DNA of 64,000 nt from JANXQG01 sp963775975 (GCA_963775975.1 CAVZKX010000005.1:62001-126000), one strand, 5' to 3'. Shown: positions 17,500-27,548, numbered from the stretch's first letter. Made by a program: numbers and translations. The notes: generated by a model not told the origin, from the letters alone.

Positions 17500-18815
17500 T
17501 CAGCCGCGCGTCCGCCGATCTCCGATTCGCAATGCCGGATTCTTCCCGCGATGTCGCACATGGCGCGAATGGCCAGGCAAGCACTGAAGCTCCGATCATG
17601 CCCCAGAGTCCCATCACGGATACGGTCATTGCGCAGGGCGAGACAGTCGTCATCGCGACAGTGCGGCAAGCGTTCGAGCAACGACAAGCCATCTATCCGC
17701 AGGGCGGCGGCACGAGCCTCGACTACGGATTGCCTCGTCGCAAGCCGGGCATTGCCCTCTCGCTTGCTTTGCTGAACCGTGTGCTCGACCATGCGGCAGA
17801 CGACCTGACGATCACGGTCCAGGCAGGTATCACACTTGTCGAACTGAATCGGCATTTGGCGGTTAAGGGACAATGGCTCCCGATCGACGCGCCCGATCCG
17901 GACCGGGCCTCAATCGGCGGCATCATCGCCACGAATGCTTCTGGCCCGCGGCGGCATGGTCATGGGACGATTGGCGACTATTTTATCGGCTTTCGCGCGA
18001 TCGACGGCCGCGGCGAGGCATATTGCGGCGGCGGAAAGGTCGTAAAGAACGCCGCCGGCTACAACTTGCCGCGGCTAATGGTCGGTTCGTGCGGCACGCT
18101 CGGCGTGATTACCCAGGCGACCTTTATGGTTCGTCCTCTGCCGGCTTGCGCAGCGCTTGCGCTCTGCGACTTGCCGAGTTTCGATCAAGCCGAATGTCTC
18201 TTGGCCGGCTTGGGCCGCAGCCAAACTTCGCCGACGGTCGTCGAATTGCTGGCGGGCCCCGCGCGGCCTAACTGTCCACTTCCCGCGATGTCCGGATCGT
18301 CCGTCGCTCGGTTGGCGGTTGGCTTCGAGGGCGGTTCGATCGAGGTTCCTGCGATGCTCTCCGCGCTCTGCGATGAATGGAAATCGGCCGGCGCTACGGG
18401 TCTGACGACTATCTCCGGCGCGGCCGTGGCTTCCATCTTGAATTGGCTGGGCACGAATCCGGCATTGCTCCAGGTCAACGTGCTGCCGAGCCGCCTTGTT
18501 GGCCTTATGGAACAGTTTGCCAAACTGCTTCCTGAACATAGCTTGCAAGTCCATGCCGCCAGCGGCGTAATTCGCGTCTACTCCTCAGCCGGCGACTCGC
18601 GCGACCGGCTCGATGGCCTGATCGAATTGGTCAACAATACCTTGCGTCCACTCGTCGCTTCGGCTGGCGGGCGGCTGACGATTCTGCGAACGCCGGAATC
18701 ATGTGACCTGACCGCGGCCGATATTTGGGGACCGCCCGCTGCCGGCGCGACGTTGATGAAAGCCATCCAGCGGCGTTTTGATCCCGCTGAAGTACTGAAC
18801 CCGGAAAGGTTTTGA
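17496..18815 (+). CDS. glcE: Glycolate oxidase FAD-binding subunit GlcE
   Basis: 439 residues, start ATG at 17496 overlapping the glcD stop, with GGGAGGA upstream. The open frame runs further back inside glcD but is not used. PCMH-type FAD domain: IYPQGGGTSLDYG, DPDRASIGGIIATNASG, GGGKVVKNAAGYNLPRLMVG, CGTLGVIT. The N-terminal 35 residues are a poorly conserved extension with a second ATG at about residue 35. GlcE is the second flavin subunit of glycolate oxidase. It is followed by glcF with a TGATG junction. Confidence 0.92.
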   Translation: MISRASADLRFAMPDSSRDVAHGANGQASTEAPIMPQSPITDTVIAQGETVVIATVRQAFEQRQAIYPQGGGTSLDYGLPRRKPGIALSLALLNRVLDHAADDLTITVQAGITLVELNRHLAVKGQWLPIDAPDPDRASIGGIIATNASGPRRHGHGTIGDYFIGFRAIDGRGEAYCGGGKVVKNAAGYNLPRLMVGSCGTLGVITQATFMVRPLPACAALALCDLPSFDQAECLLAGLGRSQTSPTVVELLAGPARPNCPLPAMSGSSVARLAVGFEGGSIEVPAMLSALCDEWKSAGATGLTTISGAAVASILNWLGTNPALLQVNVLPSRLVGLMEQFAKLLPEHSLQVHAASGVIRVYSSAGDSRDRLDGLIELVNNTLRPLVASAGGRLTILRTPESCDLTAADIWGPPAAGATLMKAIQRRFDPAEVLNPERF

Positions 18816-20143
18816 TGCCGGACCCTCACTACGACACGAACGAAACCGCCAACCTGGCCGCGGGCATTGCTTACGACCAGTTGCTCCGCTGCGTCCATTG
18901 CGGAATCTGCACGTCGTCGTGCCCGACATACCTGGAGACCGGCGACGAGAACGACGGCCCGCGCGGCCGCATCCAATTGATTCGCCTCGTCGCCGATGGT
19001 CAGGCCGATCTCACCGATCGCATGGCCCGCCACCTCGATCTCTGCCTCGACTGCCGGGCGTGCGAATCGGTTTGCCCTTCGGGCGTTCAATACGGGCGGC
19101 TGATCGAGCCATTCCGCCAGGCGATTGCGGCGAACGACACCCGCCCGGAAAAGCACTGGGATTTATTCCGTCACTACATCCTCCTAAATCTGTTTCCGTA
19201 TGCCGACCGGCTGCGGCGCGTGCTCGGTCCAATGCGGCTCATGCAGCGGCTCGGGATGTTGGCGGTGGTCGAACGACTGGGACTGCTCAAGGTTTTGCCC
19301 GGCCGACTGGGCCGACTCGCCGCCATGCTGCCGCCGCCTGCCAAGCCCGGTCCGCGGCTGCCGAAATTCCTGCCCGCGGTCGGCCGCAAGCGGGCTCGGG
19401 TTGCGTTTTTTGTCGGCTGCGTGGCCGATGCGATGTTCCGCAACGTCCATTGGGCAACCGCTCGCGTCTTGCAGCAAAACGGCTGCGACGTGTTCGTTCC
19501 GCCCGGCCAAGGCTGTTGCGGGGCGATCCATTTTCACAATCACGACGTCGATGGCGGCCGCCGCCTGGCCGACGCCAATCTCCGCGCCTTCGAGTTGGAC
19601 CGCTACGACGCGATCGTGGTGAATCACGGCGGCTGCGGGGCGATGCTCAAGGAATACGGTTTCCATTGGCACGACGGCTTGCAGCCGCACCGCACGCGCT
19701 TCGCCGAAAAGGTCAAGGACGTTCACGAGTTCCTCGACGCGTTGGGCGTGGTGCCCTTCGACGGCCGGATCGAGACCGTGGCCACGTATCACGATTCCTG
19801 CCACCTGGCCCATGCCCAGCGCGTGGCCGCCGCGCCGCGGCGGCTACTAGCCAAGATACCGGGGCTGGAACTCCGGACTCTGCCCGAAGCTGCCGTCTGC
19901 TGCGGCGCGGCGGGCACGTATAATCTGACCGAGCCGGAAATGTCCGACCGGCTTTCGCGCCGCAAGCTGGATAACATCGTCCGCACCGGCGCGCGGATCG
20001 TGGTCACTGCCAACGCCGGCTGTCTTTTGCAAATCGACCGCGAAGCGCGGCAAGCCGGGCTGCCTCTGCGGGTGATGCATCCGATGGAACTGATGGACTT
20101 GAGCTATCGTGGCGAGAAGTTCGAAGGATTGCGTGCGAAATAG
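18815..20143 (+). CDS. glcF: Glycolate oxidase iron-sulfur subunit GlcF
   Basis: 442 residues, start ATG at 18815 (TGATG overlap with glcE), GGAAAGG upstream. Two 4Fe-4S ferredoxin motifs: CVHCGICTSSCPTY and CLDCRACESVCPSG. Two CCG domains follow with GCCGAIH and SCHLAH and VCCGAAG. GlcF passes electrons from the flavin subunits to the respiratory chain. Good length for the family. The three overlapping genes glcDEF form one operon. Confidence 0.93.
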   Translation: MPDPHYDTNETANLAAGIAYDQLLRCVHCGICTSSCPTYLETGDENDGPRGRIQLIRLVADGQADLTDRMARHLDLCLDCRACESVCPSGVQYGRLIEPFRQAIAANDTRPEKHWDLFRHYILLNLFPYADRLRRVLGPMRLMQRLGMLAVVERLGLLKVLPGRLGRLAAMLPPPAKPGPRLPKFLPAVGRKRARVAFFVGCVADAMFRNVHWATARVLQQNGCDVFVPPGQGCCGAIHFHNHDVDGGRRLADANLRAFELDRYDAIVVNHGGCGAMLKEYGFHWHDGLQPHRTRFAEKVKDVHEFLDALGVVPFDGRIETVATYHDSCHLAHAQRVAAAPRRLLAKIPGLELRTLPEAAVCCGAAGTYNLTEPEMSDRLSRRKLDNIVRTGARIVVTANAGCLLQIDREARQAGLPLRVMHPMELMDLSYRGEKFEGLRAK

Positions 20144-20213
20144 AGTCGCCGGGAGCGGGGAGCCGGGAGCAAGGAGCGGGATGTAGAAAACAGTCTACTG
20201 CCGTTACTTGTAT

Positions 20214-20240
20214 ACAAGCCCGACGCGCAAGCGAGTGGAA
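20214..20240. repeat. Dispersed palindrome, half copy 2
   Basis: ACAAGCCCGACGCGCAAGCGAGTGG-type arm, the same family as 24215 and 48714, but the second arm is absent. Confidence 0.5.
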
Positions 20241-20833
20241 GCGGATTGGACGAACCCTACAGAACCCTACAAAAGCCTACACTTTTTCGGCTTCATACAC
20301 CTCCTTTGGGTACTCGGACCAAAGCGGATGCCGCAAACCGAGGGGAGCACGACGGTCCCGTCGCCCGCCGGGAGAGGGTCGGGGTGGGGGCGTGACGTTG
20401 CAATGTTCAATGTACAAGGCTCAATGTTCAATGATCATTGCACATTGAACGTTGGATTTCGAACATTTTCCATTGCTTCCTGCACCGCCCCGGCGTGTCT
20501 GGTGCAGTCGTGCAGCATGTTGACTGTTGTTATAAATCGTTACTATCAAAGGCTTTATGGCTTGGCTTCCTTCCCGCACCGGCGGCCCCCTGGTGGCGGG
20601 GTGGTGCGTGAACCGGCCCGGAGCGATCCCCCTCGCTCTTCGGGAGAGGGTTGGGGAGAGGGCGGCGGGCGACACGGTTCTTCATTTTCTTTTCGTCAAT
20701 CTTCCTTTCACTTAGCTCTGTTCAGGTTTATTCCTCGGGCAAGAACTGTATATACATATCTTAACATATATAAACACTATTGTTCGCTGAAAGTTCCGCG
20801 GATTATTCCCGAAATTCCTGCCCCCAAGGATTT

Positions 20834-20912
20834 TTCACGCCAAGCCGCAAAGCTCGCAAAGGACCGCCCTGCAGATTTCTTCCTTTGCGAGCTTCGCGCC
20901 TTCGCGTGAGGC
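20834..20912. repeat. Palindrome with CAAAGCTCGCAAAG arms, copy 1
   Basis: TTCACGCCAAGCCGCAAAG arm pairs with the arm ending CTTCGCGTGAG. A second copy is at 44905-44984, with nearly the same arms but a different loop. The loop differs, so the arms are the conserved unit. Confidence 0.65.
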
Positions 20913-20926
20913 CTCCTTCCGCTTTA

Positions 20927-20955
20927 TTGTTTCAAAGTAGGCCTTTTGGTAAAAT
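20927..20955 (+). promoter_or_regulatory. Candidate sigma-70 promoter
   Basis: TTGTTT, a 17-base spacer, TAAAAT (5/6). Start would be near 20962, 15 bases before an ATG at 20977 that has GGGAGG upstream, and about 100 bases before the reductase gene at 21065. Confidence 0.35.
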
Positions 20956-21064
20956 CCGCGATTGGGAGGAACTTAAATGATTACTTTTTTTTATGGCGTC
21001 ATCATTGCGGCGGTCGCCTTCTCGCTCGCGATGCAAGTCTGGAACCACTTTCATGGAGCATGCG

Positions 21065-21655
<591 letters not shown>

Positions 21656-22045
21656 GCGTCATCGCGGATTCGCGCCAGCGTCTATTCGTCTAAAACGACG
21701 GGCCGACCATGAATACGTAACTAACTAACTGCGTCCCCGTTTCGATCCCCATGCTTGTACATACGATCACCTCATGGCCAATGTTCAAAGTTTCTACAGA
21801 ACAGTTCTGACCCCTTTGCCCTTTGACCCCTTTGTCCTTCTCAATAAGCCTAAGGATAGTATCAGATTGTTGAGGGGGAAATCATATTTCCTATCAGGGG
21901 GAGAAGCGATGAAGGTTGAGGGATAAGAAACTAGCTGCATCCCTGTTTCGACGCCCCATTTCGACGCCCGTCCCCGTTTAAACGCCCTTATGGTAGAATC
22001 GCTTCGACGATCGGCATTTCGGATTTTCTTTCAAGAGGGTCTTTA
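21656..22045. other. Intergenic, no gene seen
   Basis: 390 bases, AT-richer than its surroundings, with no SD-led frame. A TAGAAT-like -10 lies at 21994-21999 without a good -35. Confidence 0.5.
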
Positions 22046-22903
22046 ATGTATTACCGGAGATATAATTTGGCGTGGATGTCAATTGGGTTTTTCGTCGCGG
22101 CTTTAGGCTGCGGAGGCAACACGGGAAAGGAAATGAAACGGGATTCCGCCGCAAATGGACCAGTCGCTTCAAGCGGCTCGCAGCCTATCAATGCCGATTC
22201 CGAGCAGGCTGACGCGCGGAAGGCGGTTGCTGAATTGCTGACGCCACGACGTCAAGCGGCCTTTCAAGACTTACAGTCATGGTGGAAGTCTAACCAGCCA
22301 GAGGTTGACAAATTCCAGGGCAGTAGGGTCGGGCAGGTCGACCGCTATCAAGTCGACGGCGAGTGGATCACGGTCGTATTTACCGGCGCACGAGGACAGC
22401 GGCGCGGCGGCGTATGTTTAATAGCGGCCGACGGTCGTCAAATCCCCATTTTTCAAAGCGATAACTATCTCGACGAAACGGGCGAATTTACCGACGTGAA
22501 CGGCGATGGCATTCCCGAGATGGTACATGTCACTCCAATGGCTGAGTCGGTTTCAGATAACCCGAAGGAGTATATGCAGGCTACCGGCGTGGAGATCCTG
22601 CCAATAACGCGCGAGCAGATTCCTTTGCTGCGGATTGTGTTCGATGTTCGGGAGTCGCTTTATGGGACGATTTGGCGCTGGAAGCTCGCCAACAACAAGT
22701 CTGGCGCAAAAGACATCATCATCGAGAGGCGAGACTCGGGCCGATGGACCGAACAAGCTCGGTTCGTGTGGTCCAAAACGAAGTCCAAATTTGAAGGGCC
22801 TACCGGGTCGAATGAACAAGGATTTATCGCCAACGCAGGCAATATTGAACAGACACGCATTAATCAGTTCATAAAGGGGTCAATGCAACCGGGGCACCGC
22901 TAG
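22046..22903 (+). CDS. Predicted lipoprotein with calcium-binding-like DVNGDGIPEM loop
   Basis: 285 residues. Signal with lipobox AALGC (Cys near residue 22), then a Gly/Asn linker. The mid part has a helix (RKAVAELLTPRRQAAFQDLQ), then strands. DVNGDGIPEM near residue 152 is an EF-hand-like calcium loop of the kind seen in VCBS/FG-GAP repeats. A further beta region follows. No operon partner is obvious. Function unknown. Confidence 0.7.
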   Translation: MYYRRYNLAWMSIGFFVAALGCGGNTGKEMKRDSAANGPVASSGSQPINADSEQADARKAVAELLTPRRQAAFQDLQSWWKSNQPEVDKFQGSRVGQVDRYQVDGEWITVVFTGARGQRRGGVCLIAADGRQIPIFQSDNYLDETGEFTDVNGDGIPEMVHVTPMAESVSDNPKEYMQATGVEILPITREQIPLLRIVFDVRESLYGTIWRWKLANNKSGAKDIIIERRDSGRWTEQARFVWSKTKSKFEGPTGSNEQGFIANAGNIEQTRINQFIKGSMQPGHR

Positions 22904-23106
22904 TTTTACGGTTGCTCGAAAGGGCCGGAAAACGCGGAAAACGGGACATCACTGATATTCAGGCTTATCGGCCAAACGGTCATTAGTGATGGCCGGTTGA
23001 TTCGCGAACCATCTCAGGTTACTCTCAATGTGGCGACTGAGATTCGATTTGCTTGAAGTGAACGTTCGCGAAAAGCAAGATCAACTGTTGTTGGCGAGAA
23101 TATCAC

Positions 23107-23349
23107 ATGACGAAAACAATGCACGGCAAGGTTCACGGACGGACCATCGAACTCGATGAGGACGTTGGCGCTTCGGACGGTCAAGCGGTCGAAGTGCAAT
23201 TGACGTTTCTTGAGCAACCCGCGGATTGGGGCGATGGCATCCGGCGCTCCGCGGGAGGCTGGGCTGAGTATCCAGAAATGGATGCGATCATGGAGAGCAT
23301 CTACCAAGCGCGCAAAGTGGAACGGCGGCCGCAAATGGGGAATCCATGA
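23107..23349 (+). CDS. Antitoxin-like protein paired with VapC
   Basis: 80 residues. The first half is a short beta fold (TMHGKVHGRTIELDEDVG, VEVQLTF) like the AF2212/VapB-type antitoxins whose members start with a strand-rich domain; the second half has an acidic helix (MDAIMESIYQARK) that could wrap the toxin. The stop overlaps the start of the PIN gene (ATGA). Family assignment rests on layout and the partner; the toxin is clear, this part less so. Confidence 0.75.
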   Translation: MTKTMHGKVHGRTIELDEDVGASDGQAVEVQLTFLEQPADWGDGIRRSAGGWAEYPEMDAIMESIYQARKVERRPQMGNP

Positions 23350-23744
23350 GCCACCTTCTCGACACGAATATCTGCGTGGCGCATTTCCGCCGTCCCGCAG
23401 GGTTGGCCCATCGGTTCATCCAATATGGCGGCGGCCTTTATGTCCCGACAGTTACGCTGGGAGAGCTGTACACCGGGGCCTATCACGTCAGCAATCCGAC
23501 GCAGTTGCTCCAAAAGATCGCCGAGCTGCTAGAGGACGTCCAAGTTTTGCCATTCGATGACGACTGCGCGGAGCGGTTTGGTAAGGAGCGCGGAACTTTG
23601 CTTCGGCAAGGCATCACAGTTCCGCCGCCGGACATGATGATTGCCGCCGTTGCACTCGTTCACAACCTGACGCTAGTCACCCACAATACGGCCGACTTTC
23701 AAAATATCCCCGGACTGCGTTTGGCGGACTGGCTAATTCCCTGA
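23346..23744 (+). CDS. vapC: VapC-family PIN-domain toxin
   Basis: 132 residues. PIN signature: LLDTNICVAHF (first Asp), GELYTGA (Glu), PPPDMMIAAVAL (Asp) and THNTADFQNIPGLRLADW (final Asp). The acidic quartet binds Mg and cuts RNA; targets of such toxins are usually tRNA or rRNA. Start overlaps the antitoxin stop by four bases, giving coupled translation typical of type II pairs. It converges with the EVE gene. Confidence 0.9.
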   Translation: MSHLLDTNICVAHFRRPAGLAHRFIQYGGGLYVPTVTLGELYTGAYHVSNPTQLLQKIAELLEDVQVLPFDDDCAERFGKERGTLLRQGITVPPPDMMIAAVALVHNLTLVTHNTADFQNIPGLRLADWLIP

Positions 23745-23755
23745 CCGCCAACTTT

Positions 23756-24169
23756 TTACGACGCTTCTTTCGATAATCGTTCAATCTCGGCCCACTGCGG
23801 GGCGGTGACCGGCATGACCGAGAGGCGGGAAATGCGCACGAGCGCGAAGTCGGCGAATTTTGGATTTGCTTTGATCTCGGCCAGCGTCACAGGGCGATCG
23901 AGCCGGCGGATTGGTTTTACATCGACGACGACGAGCCGCGGGTCGTCCTGCGTGGGATCGGTATAGGGGCTCTTCACAACCTCCATCACGCCGACAACGG
24001 CCTTTTCTTTGCCGGTGTGATAGTAAAAAACGCTGTCCCCTTTTTTTATCGACCTGAGGTGCATGAGCGCCGTGTTGTTTTTTACTCCGCTCCATGTTGC
24101 CCGCTTGTCGCGAAGGAGTTGGTCAAACGAATAGTGATCGGGTTCCTCTTTGAACAGCCAATATGCCAT
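23756..24169 (-). CDS. EVE domain protein
   Basis: 137 residues from the ATG at 24169. The open frame extends to 25018 only because it reads through the methyltransferase gene on the other strand. EVE (PUA-like) fold: MAYWLFKEEPDHYSF, TWSGVKNNTALMHL, GDSVFYYHTGKEKAVVGVMEV and YTDPTQDDPRLVVVDV. EVE proteins bind modified bases in nucleic acid. No good SD; the conserved start peptide sets it. The B palindrome lies upstream. Confidence 0.85.
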   Translation of the reverse strand: MAYWLFKEEPDHYSFDQLLRDKRATWSGVKNNTALMHLRSIKKGDSVFYYHTGKEKAVVGVMEVVKSPYTDPTQDDPRLVVVDVKPIRRLDRPVTLAEIKANPKFADFALVRISRLSVMPVTAPQWAEIERLSKEAS

Positions 24170-24214
24170 AGGAATGAAAGGAGAAATGCAAAGGCGCCGC
24201 GATCGCGTTTTCAC

Positions 24215-24277
24215 ACAAGCCTGACGCGCTAGCGAAGGAGAATTCCGCCGATTCCTTCGCTGGCGCGTCAGGCTTGT
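24215..24277. repeat. Dispersed palindrome, copy 3 (best preserved)
   Basis: ACAAGCCTGACGCGCTAGCG arm pairs with CGCTGGCGCGTCAGGCTTGT; the centre also pairs. A 63-base near-perfect palindrome between EVE and methyltransferase genes. Confidence 0.75.
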
Positions 24278-24541
24278 ATGCGCGGAATCCGACTTTGCAG
24301 TGTTCTCCTGTAAATGGGTGCAGGGTGATTGGGAAACCACTATACTAACCGAATGAGTGAAATCACGGAAATCCTGGATTGTATCGAACCGGAAAATCCG
24401 CTCCTCAAGTGCCCGACGCTCAAGTCCATCCTGAGGTTTACGATCGATTCCAAAGCCGCGCCGGCTAAAAACGGGCCATTGCCCACCTTTTCCACCCCGG
24501 CAGAACGTGCTATTATCACGTTTTCCAAACTGGGGTGACTC

Positions 24542-25186
24542 ATGTCCAATCGACTTGCCGATTGCCGCCTGTTTTTGCAGGAATTCCGCCGCAACTTCCA
24601 CGCGACCGGCGCCCTCGCGCCGAGCGGGCAGCGGCTTGCCCGAACGCTGGCCCATTTCGTCGGCAACCGCAGCGACGACCGCCCGAAGCGGATACTCGAG
24701 GTCGGCCCCGGGACGGGCGCGGTGACGCGGCAAATCATTCGCCGCATGCATCCGGCCGACCGGCTCGACCTGGTGGAAATCAACGAGAACTTCGTCGCGC
24801 GGCTCGACGACCGCTTCCGCAATGATCCGGAGTTCCGCGAAGTCAGCCCCCGAGCGGCGGTCCACTGCACACGGATCGAAAACCTGCACACCGACGAACC
24901 TTACGACGTGGTCATTTCCGGTCTGCCGTTGAATAACTTTGCCGTGGAGGAGGTGGAAGCGGTCCTCTCGACGCTCCGCCGCCTGACTTCGGATCGAGCG
25001 ACGCTCACGTTTTTCCAATACATGGCCATCCGGCGAGTCAAGGCGGTTGTCAGCGGGCGCAACGAGCGAGCGCGGCTCCGCGGGATTGACCAGGTCCTCG
25101 GGAATCTTCTAAAGACACATGAATTCCGCCGCGATTCGGTCTGGTCGAATGTTCCCCCGGCGTGGGTGCATCATTTGAAGTTCTGA
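24542..25186 (+). CDS. SAM-dependent methyltransferase, phospholipid N-methyltransferase-like
   Basis: 214 residues. LFLQEFRRNF-type start, then the Rossmann SAM site VGPGTGAVT (about 53-61), VEINENF, and YDVVISGLPLNNF (the NLP(L)-like active-site loop of adenine dimethylase/PmtA-type enzymes). This fits phosphatidylethanolamine N-methyltransferases of the PmtA group or the related KsgA-like fold. The start follows GGGGTGACTC. No partner gene suggests a substrate. Confidence 0.75.
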   Translation: MSNRLADCRLFLQEFRRNFHATGALAPSGQRLARTLAHFVGNRSDDRPKRILEVGPGTGAVTRQIIRRMHPADRLDLVEINENFVARLDDRFRNDPEFREVSPRAAVHCTRIENLHTDEPYDVVISGLPLNNFAVEEVEAVLSTLRRLTSDRATLTFFQYMAIRRVKAVVSGRNERARLRGIDQVLGNLLKTHEFRRDSVWSNVPPAWVHHLKF

Positions 25187-25200
25187 ACGATTGAATTAAA

Positions 25201-25752
25201 TTGGATAGCGTGAAGCACGAACAACTATGGGCGCCTTGGCGGCTCGCCTACATCGCCGGCAATCAGGAAACGCAAGAGGCCGAACTTCAACGGCTGCTTG
25301 CGGGCGGCGACCCGTCTTGCTTCCTCTGCCGCGGGGCCGCCGGCGGCGATGATCGCCAGCGCCTGGTCGTGCAACATGGACCGCACTCGCTCACTGTCCT
25401 CAATCGCTATCCGTATAACAACGGCCATCTGCTCGTAGCCCCCGCGCGGCACGTCGCCCGGCTCGATGAGCTTGCGGCCGAGGAGTCGGTCGAGCTGCTG
25501 CAAACGATCACGGCGATGGTCGGGCTGTTGGAGCGAACGATCCGCGCCGAAGGATTCAACGTAGGGCTGAACCTTGGCCAGATCGCCGGCGCAGGGCTGC
25601 CGGGCCACCTCCACTGGCATATCGTCCCGCGGTGGAGCGGCGATACGAACTTCATGCCGGTCTCTGCCGGCATCCGCGTCATTCCGCAGTCGCTGGAAGC
25701 GCTGTGGGAGATTTTGACCAAGGAGCTAAACGCCGGCGGCCCGAAGGGGTAA
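25201..25752 (+). CDS. HIT family hydrolase (Ap4A phosphorylase-like)
   Basis: 183 residues from TTG at 25201; a GTG at 25210 is the main alternative. Short ATP-adenylyltransferase/HIT layout: LWAPWRLAYI, the CFLC pair, VLNRYPYNNGHLLV, and the HIT triad GHLHWHIVPRW. These enzymes act on nucleotide anhydrides such as Ap4A. It converges with glyS; between them are three GC-rich inverted repeats. Confidence 0.85.
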   Translation: MDSVKHEQLWAPWRLAYIAGNQETQEAELQRLLAGGDPSCFLCRGAAGGDDRQRLVVQHGPHSLTVLNRYPYNNGHLLVAPARHVARLDELAAEESVELLQTITAMVGLLERTIRAEGFNVGLNLGQIAGAGLPGHLHWHIVPRWSGDTNFMPVSAGIRVIPQSLEALWEILTKELNAGGPKG

Positions 25753-25773
25753 AAACGCCGGCACTGTCTGTCT

Positions 25774-25798
25774 CGTTCCCACGCTCCGCGTGGGAACG
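25774..25798. repeat. Inverted repeat after the HIT gene
   Basis: CGTTCCCACG, five bases, CGTGGGAACG: ten-base perfect stem. A nested GGCCGCTCCGCGGC / GCCGCGGAGCGGCC pair follows at about 25805-25878. May serve as a convergent terminator, but there is no T run. Confidence 0.5.
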
Positions 25799-25883
25799 CA
25801 CTTTCGGCCGCTCCGCGGCTCCGCGATGTAACCGTCGTGCTTCTCACCGTTTTCGTCGACGTGGCCGCGGAGCGGCCGTCAAG

Positions 25884-25912
25884 CTCGTGACGACGCGAAG
25901 CGTCGTCACGAG
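25884..25912. terminator. Perfect hairpin just after glyS
   Basis: CTCGTGACGACGC, GAA, GCGTCGTCACGAG: a 13-base perfect stem seven bases beyond the glyS stop (TAG at 25920-25922 on the minus strand). No U tract follows, so it may be a stability hairpin rather than a classical terminator. Confidence 0.45.
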
Positions 25913-25919
25913 AGCGCGG

Positions 25920-27548
25920 CTACCGCAGCCGGCCGCGCAGCTCGGCCACGACGTCGTCCTTCTTTGTCCGCCATTGCTTGAGCGAGTCGCGGTCGCGGAT
26001 CGTCACCGTGCCGTCCTTCAGCGTGTCGCCGTCGACGGTGATGCAGAACGGCGTGCCGACCTCGTCCTGGCGGCGATAGCGGCGGCCGACCGCCCCCTTC
26101 TCGTCGTAGAAGACGTTGAAGTGCGGCTTCAAGTCGCGAGTAGATCTCCTGGGCGACCTCCGGCATGCCGTCCTTCTTGACCAGCGGGAAGACGGCCGCC
26201 TTGATCGGCGCCAGCCGCGGATGGAACTTCATCACGACGCGCGTCTGCAGCTTGCCGTTCTCGTCGGGCGCCTCGTCCTCGTGTAGGCCTCGCACAGGAA
26301 GGCCAGCGTCGCCCGATCGGCGCCGGCCGACGGCTCGATGACGTGCGGCATGAAGCGCTCGTTCGGTCATGATCGTCGAAGTAGCTCAGGTCCTTGCCGC
26401 TGCCGCGATGCCGCGGCTTGCCGTCGGCGTCCATCTCGACGACGAGCTGCGATCGCCTTGCGCGCACGAGCTTGCCTTCCATGTGGCTGCGCAGGTCGAA
26501 GTCGCCGCGATGGGCGATGCCTTCCAGCTCGCCGAACTCGCCCGGCGGCAGGAACGGAAAGGCGTATTCGATGTCGGCCGTGCCGCACGAGTAGTGGCTC
26601 AGCTCGTCCGGCGTCGTGCTCGCGCAGCCGCAGCCGCTCGCCGGCCAGGCCCAGGTCGAGATACCACTTGAAGCGGCGGTCGCGCCAGTACTGGTACCAC
26701 TGCCGGCGACTGGCTCGGGATGGCAGAAGAACTCGATCTCCATCTGCTCGAACTCGCGCGAGCGGAAGGTGAAGTTCCGCGGCGTGATCTCGTTGCGAAA
26801 GCTCTTGCCGATCTGGGCGATGCCGAACGGGACGCTGCACGCGGCGTGCTGTCGCAGCACGTTCTTGAAGTTGACGAAGATGCCCTGGGCCGTTTCCGGC
26901 CGCAGGAAGGCGGCGTCCTTCCTCGCCGCCCAGCGCGCCGACGATCGGTCTTGAACATCAGGTTGAACTCGCGCGGCTCGGTGAGCGTGCCGAGCTCCTT
27001 GGCGTCGGGCCCGAGCACCTGGCGCGAAGTCCTTGACCGTCGTCAGCGAGACGAGCGTCGCCGTCCCAGTGCAGCTCGTCCGACGTTCTTGGCCGCGCAG
27101 GTTGAAGAACTTGAGCGCCCGCTGCTCGCGTTCTCGGCCAGCCCTTCGTCGCCGCCGACGTCGCGTGGCGACGAAGATCGTCTGCCCCTTGGCCTCGACC
27201 CAGCGGCCGCGCACCTGGTCGTGGCGATAGCGCTTCTTCGACTCGCGGCAATCGACCATGAAATCGTGGAACAGGTCGTAATGCCCGGAGCACTTCCAGA
27301 CCTGCGGGTGCATGATGATCGTGCAGTCGAGGCCGACCATCTCGTAGGCCGCCGGCGCGCCCGGCGGGCGTGGCCAGGTCGTCGTGGCCGGTGACCATGT
27401 CGCGCCACCAGGCCTCCTTGACGTTGCGCTTCAGCTCGACGCCCAGCGGGCCGTAGTCCCAGAAGCCGTTGAGGCCGCCGTAGATTTCGCTCGACTGAAA
27501 GAGAAAGCCGCGCCGCTTGCACAGCGAGACCAGTTTGTCCATGTCCAT
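25920..27548 (-). pseudogene. glyS: Glycyl-tRNA synthetase, single-chain type, shattered by frameshifts
   Basis: Readable as one protein from MDMDKLVSLCKRRGFLFQSSE (27548) to VVAELRGRLR, stop at 25920, if about a dozen single-base shifts are allowed. Motifs lie in alternating frames: YGPLGVELKRN, VWKCSGHYDLFHD, ALKFFNL, SDELHWDGD, LGPDAKELG, FLRPETAQGIF, SFRNEITPRN, WYQYWRD, ELSHYSCGTADIEY, and SLKQWRTKKDD. It is the eukaryote-like dimeric GlyRS, which ligates glycine to tRNA-Gly. Because the motifs are intact while the frame jumps, I read this as local sequence error rather than true loss of an essential gene, but a second copy elsewhere could also explain it. Confidence 0.75.

Larger units (their letters stand above)
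20144..20926. other. Repeat-rich intergenic region
   Basis: About 780 bases with no convincing gene; one long plus-strand open frame here is only translated repeats. It holds a GGGAGC array (20146-20178), a half copy of the GCGCAAGCGA palindrome (20214-20240), a Pro/Arg-type GGGAGAGGG repeat (20355, 20640), an inverted TTCAATG stretch near 20430 and a long palindrome (20834-20912). Confidence 0.6.

Noticed and set aside
20208..20909. 233-codon plus-strand open frame in the gap after glcF
   Set aside because: It is built from translated repeats and has no SD; composition changes several times.
24329..24538. Short plus-strand frame of 69 codons just before the methyltransferase
   Set aside because: No SD and no family; it reads across the promoter region of the next gene.
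24170..25018. Upstream extension of the EVE frame
   Set aside because: It reads backwards through the methyltransferase gene; the conserved MAYWLFKEEP start fixes the real start.
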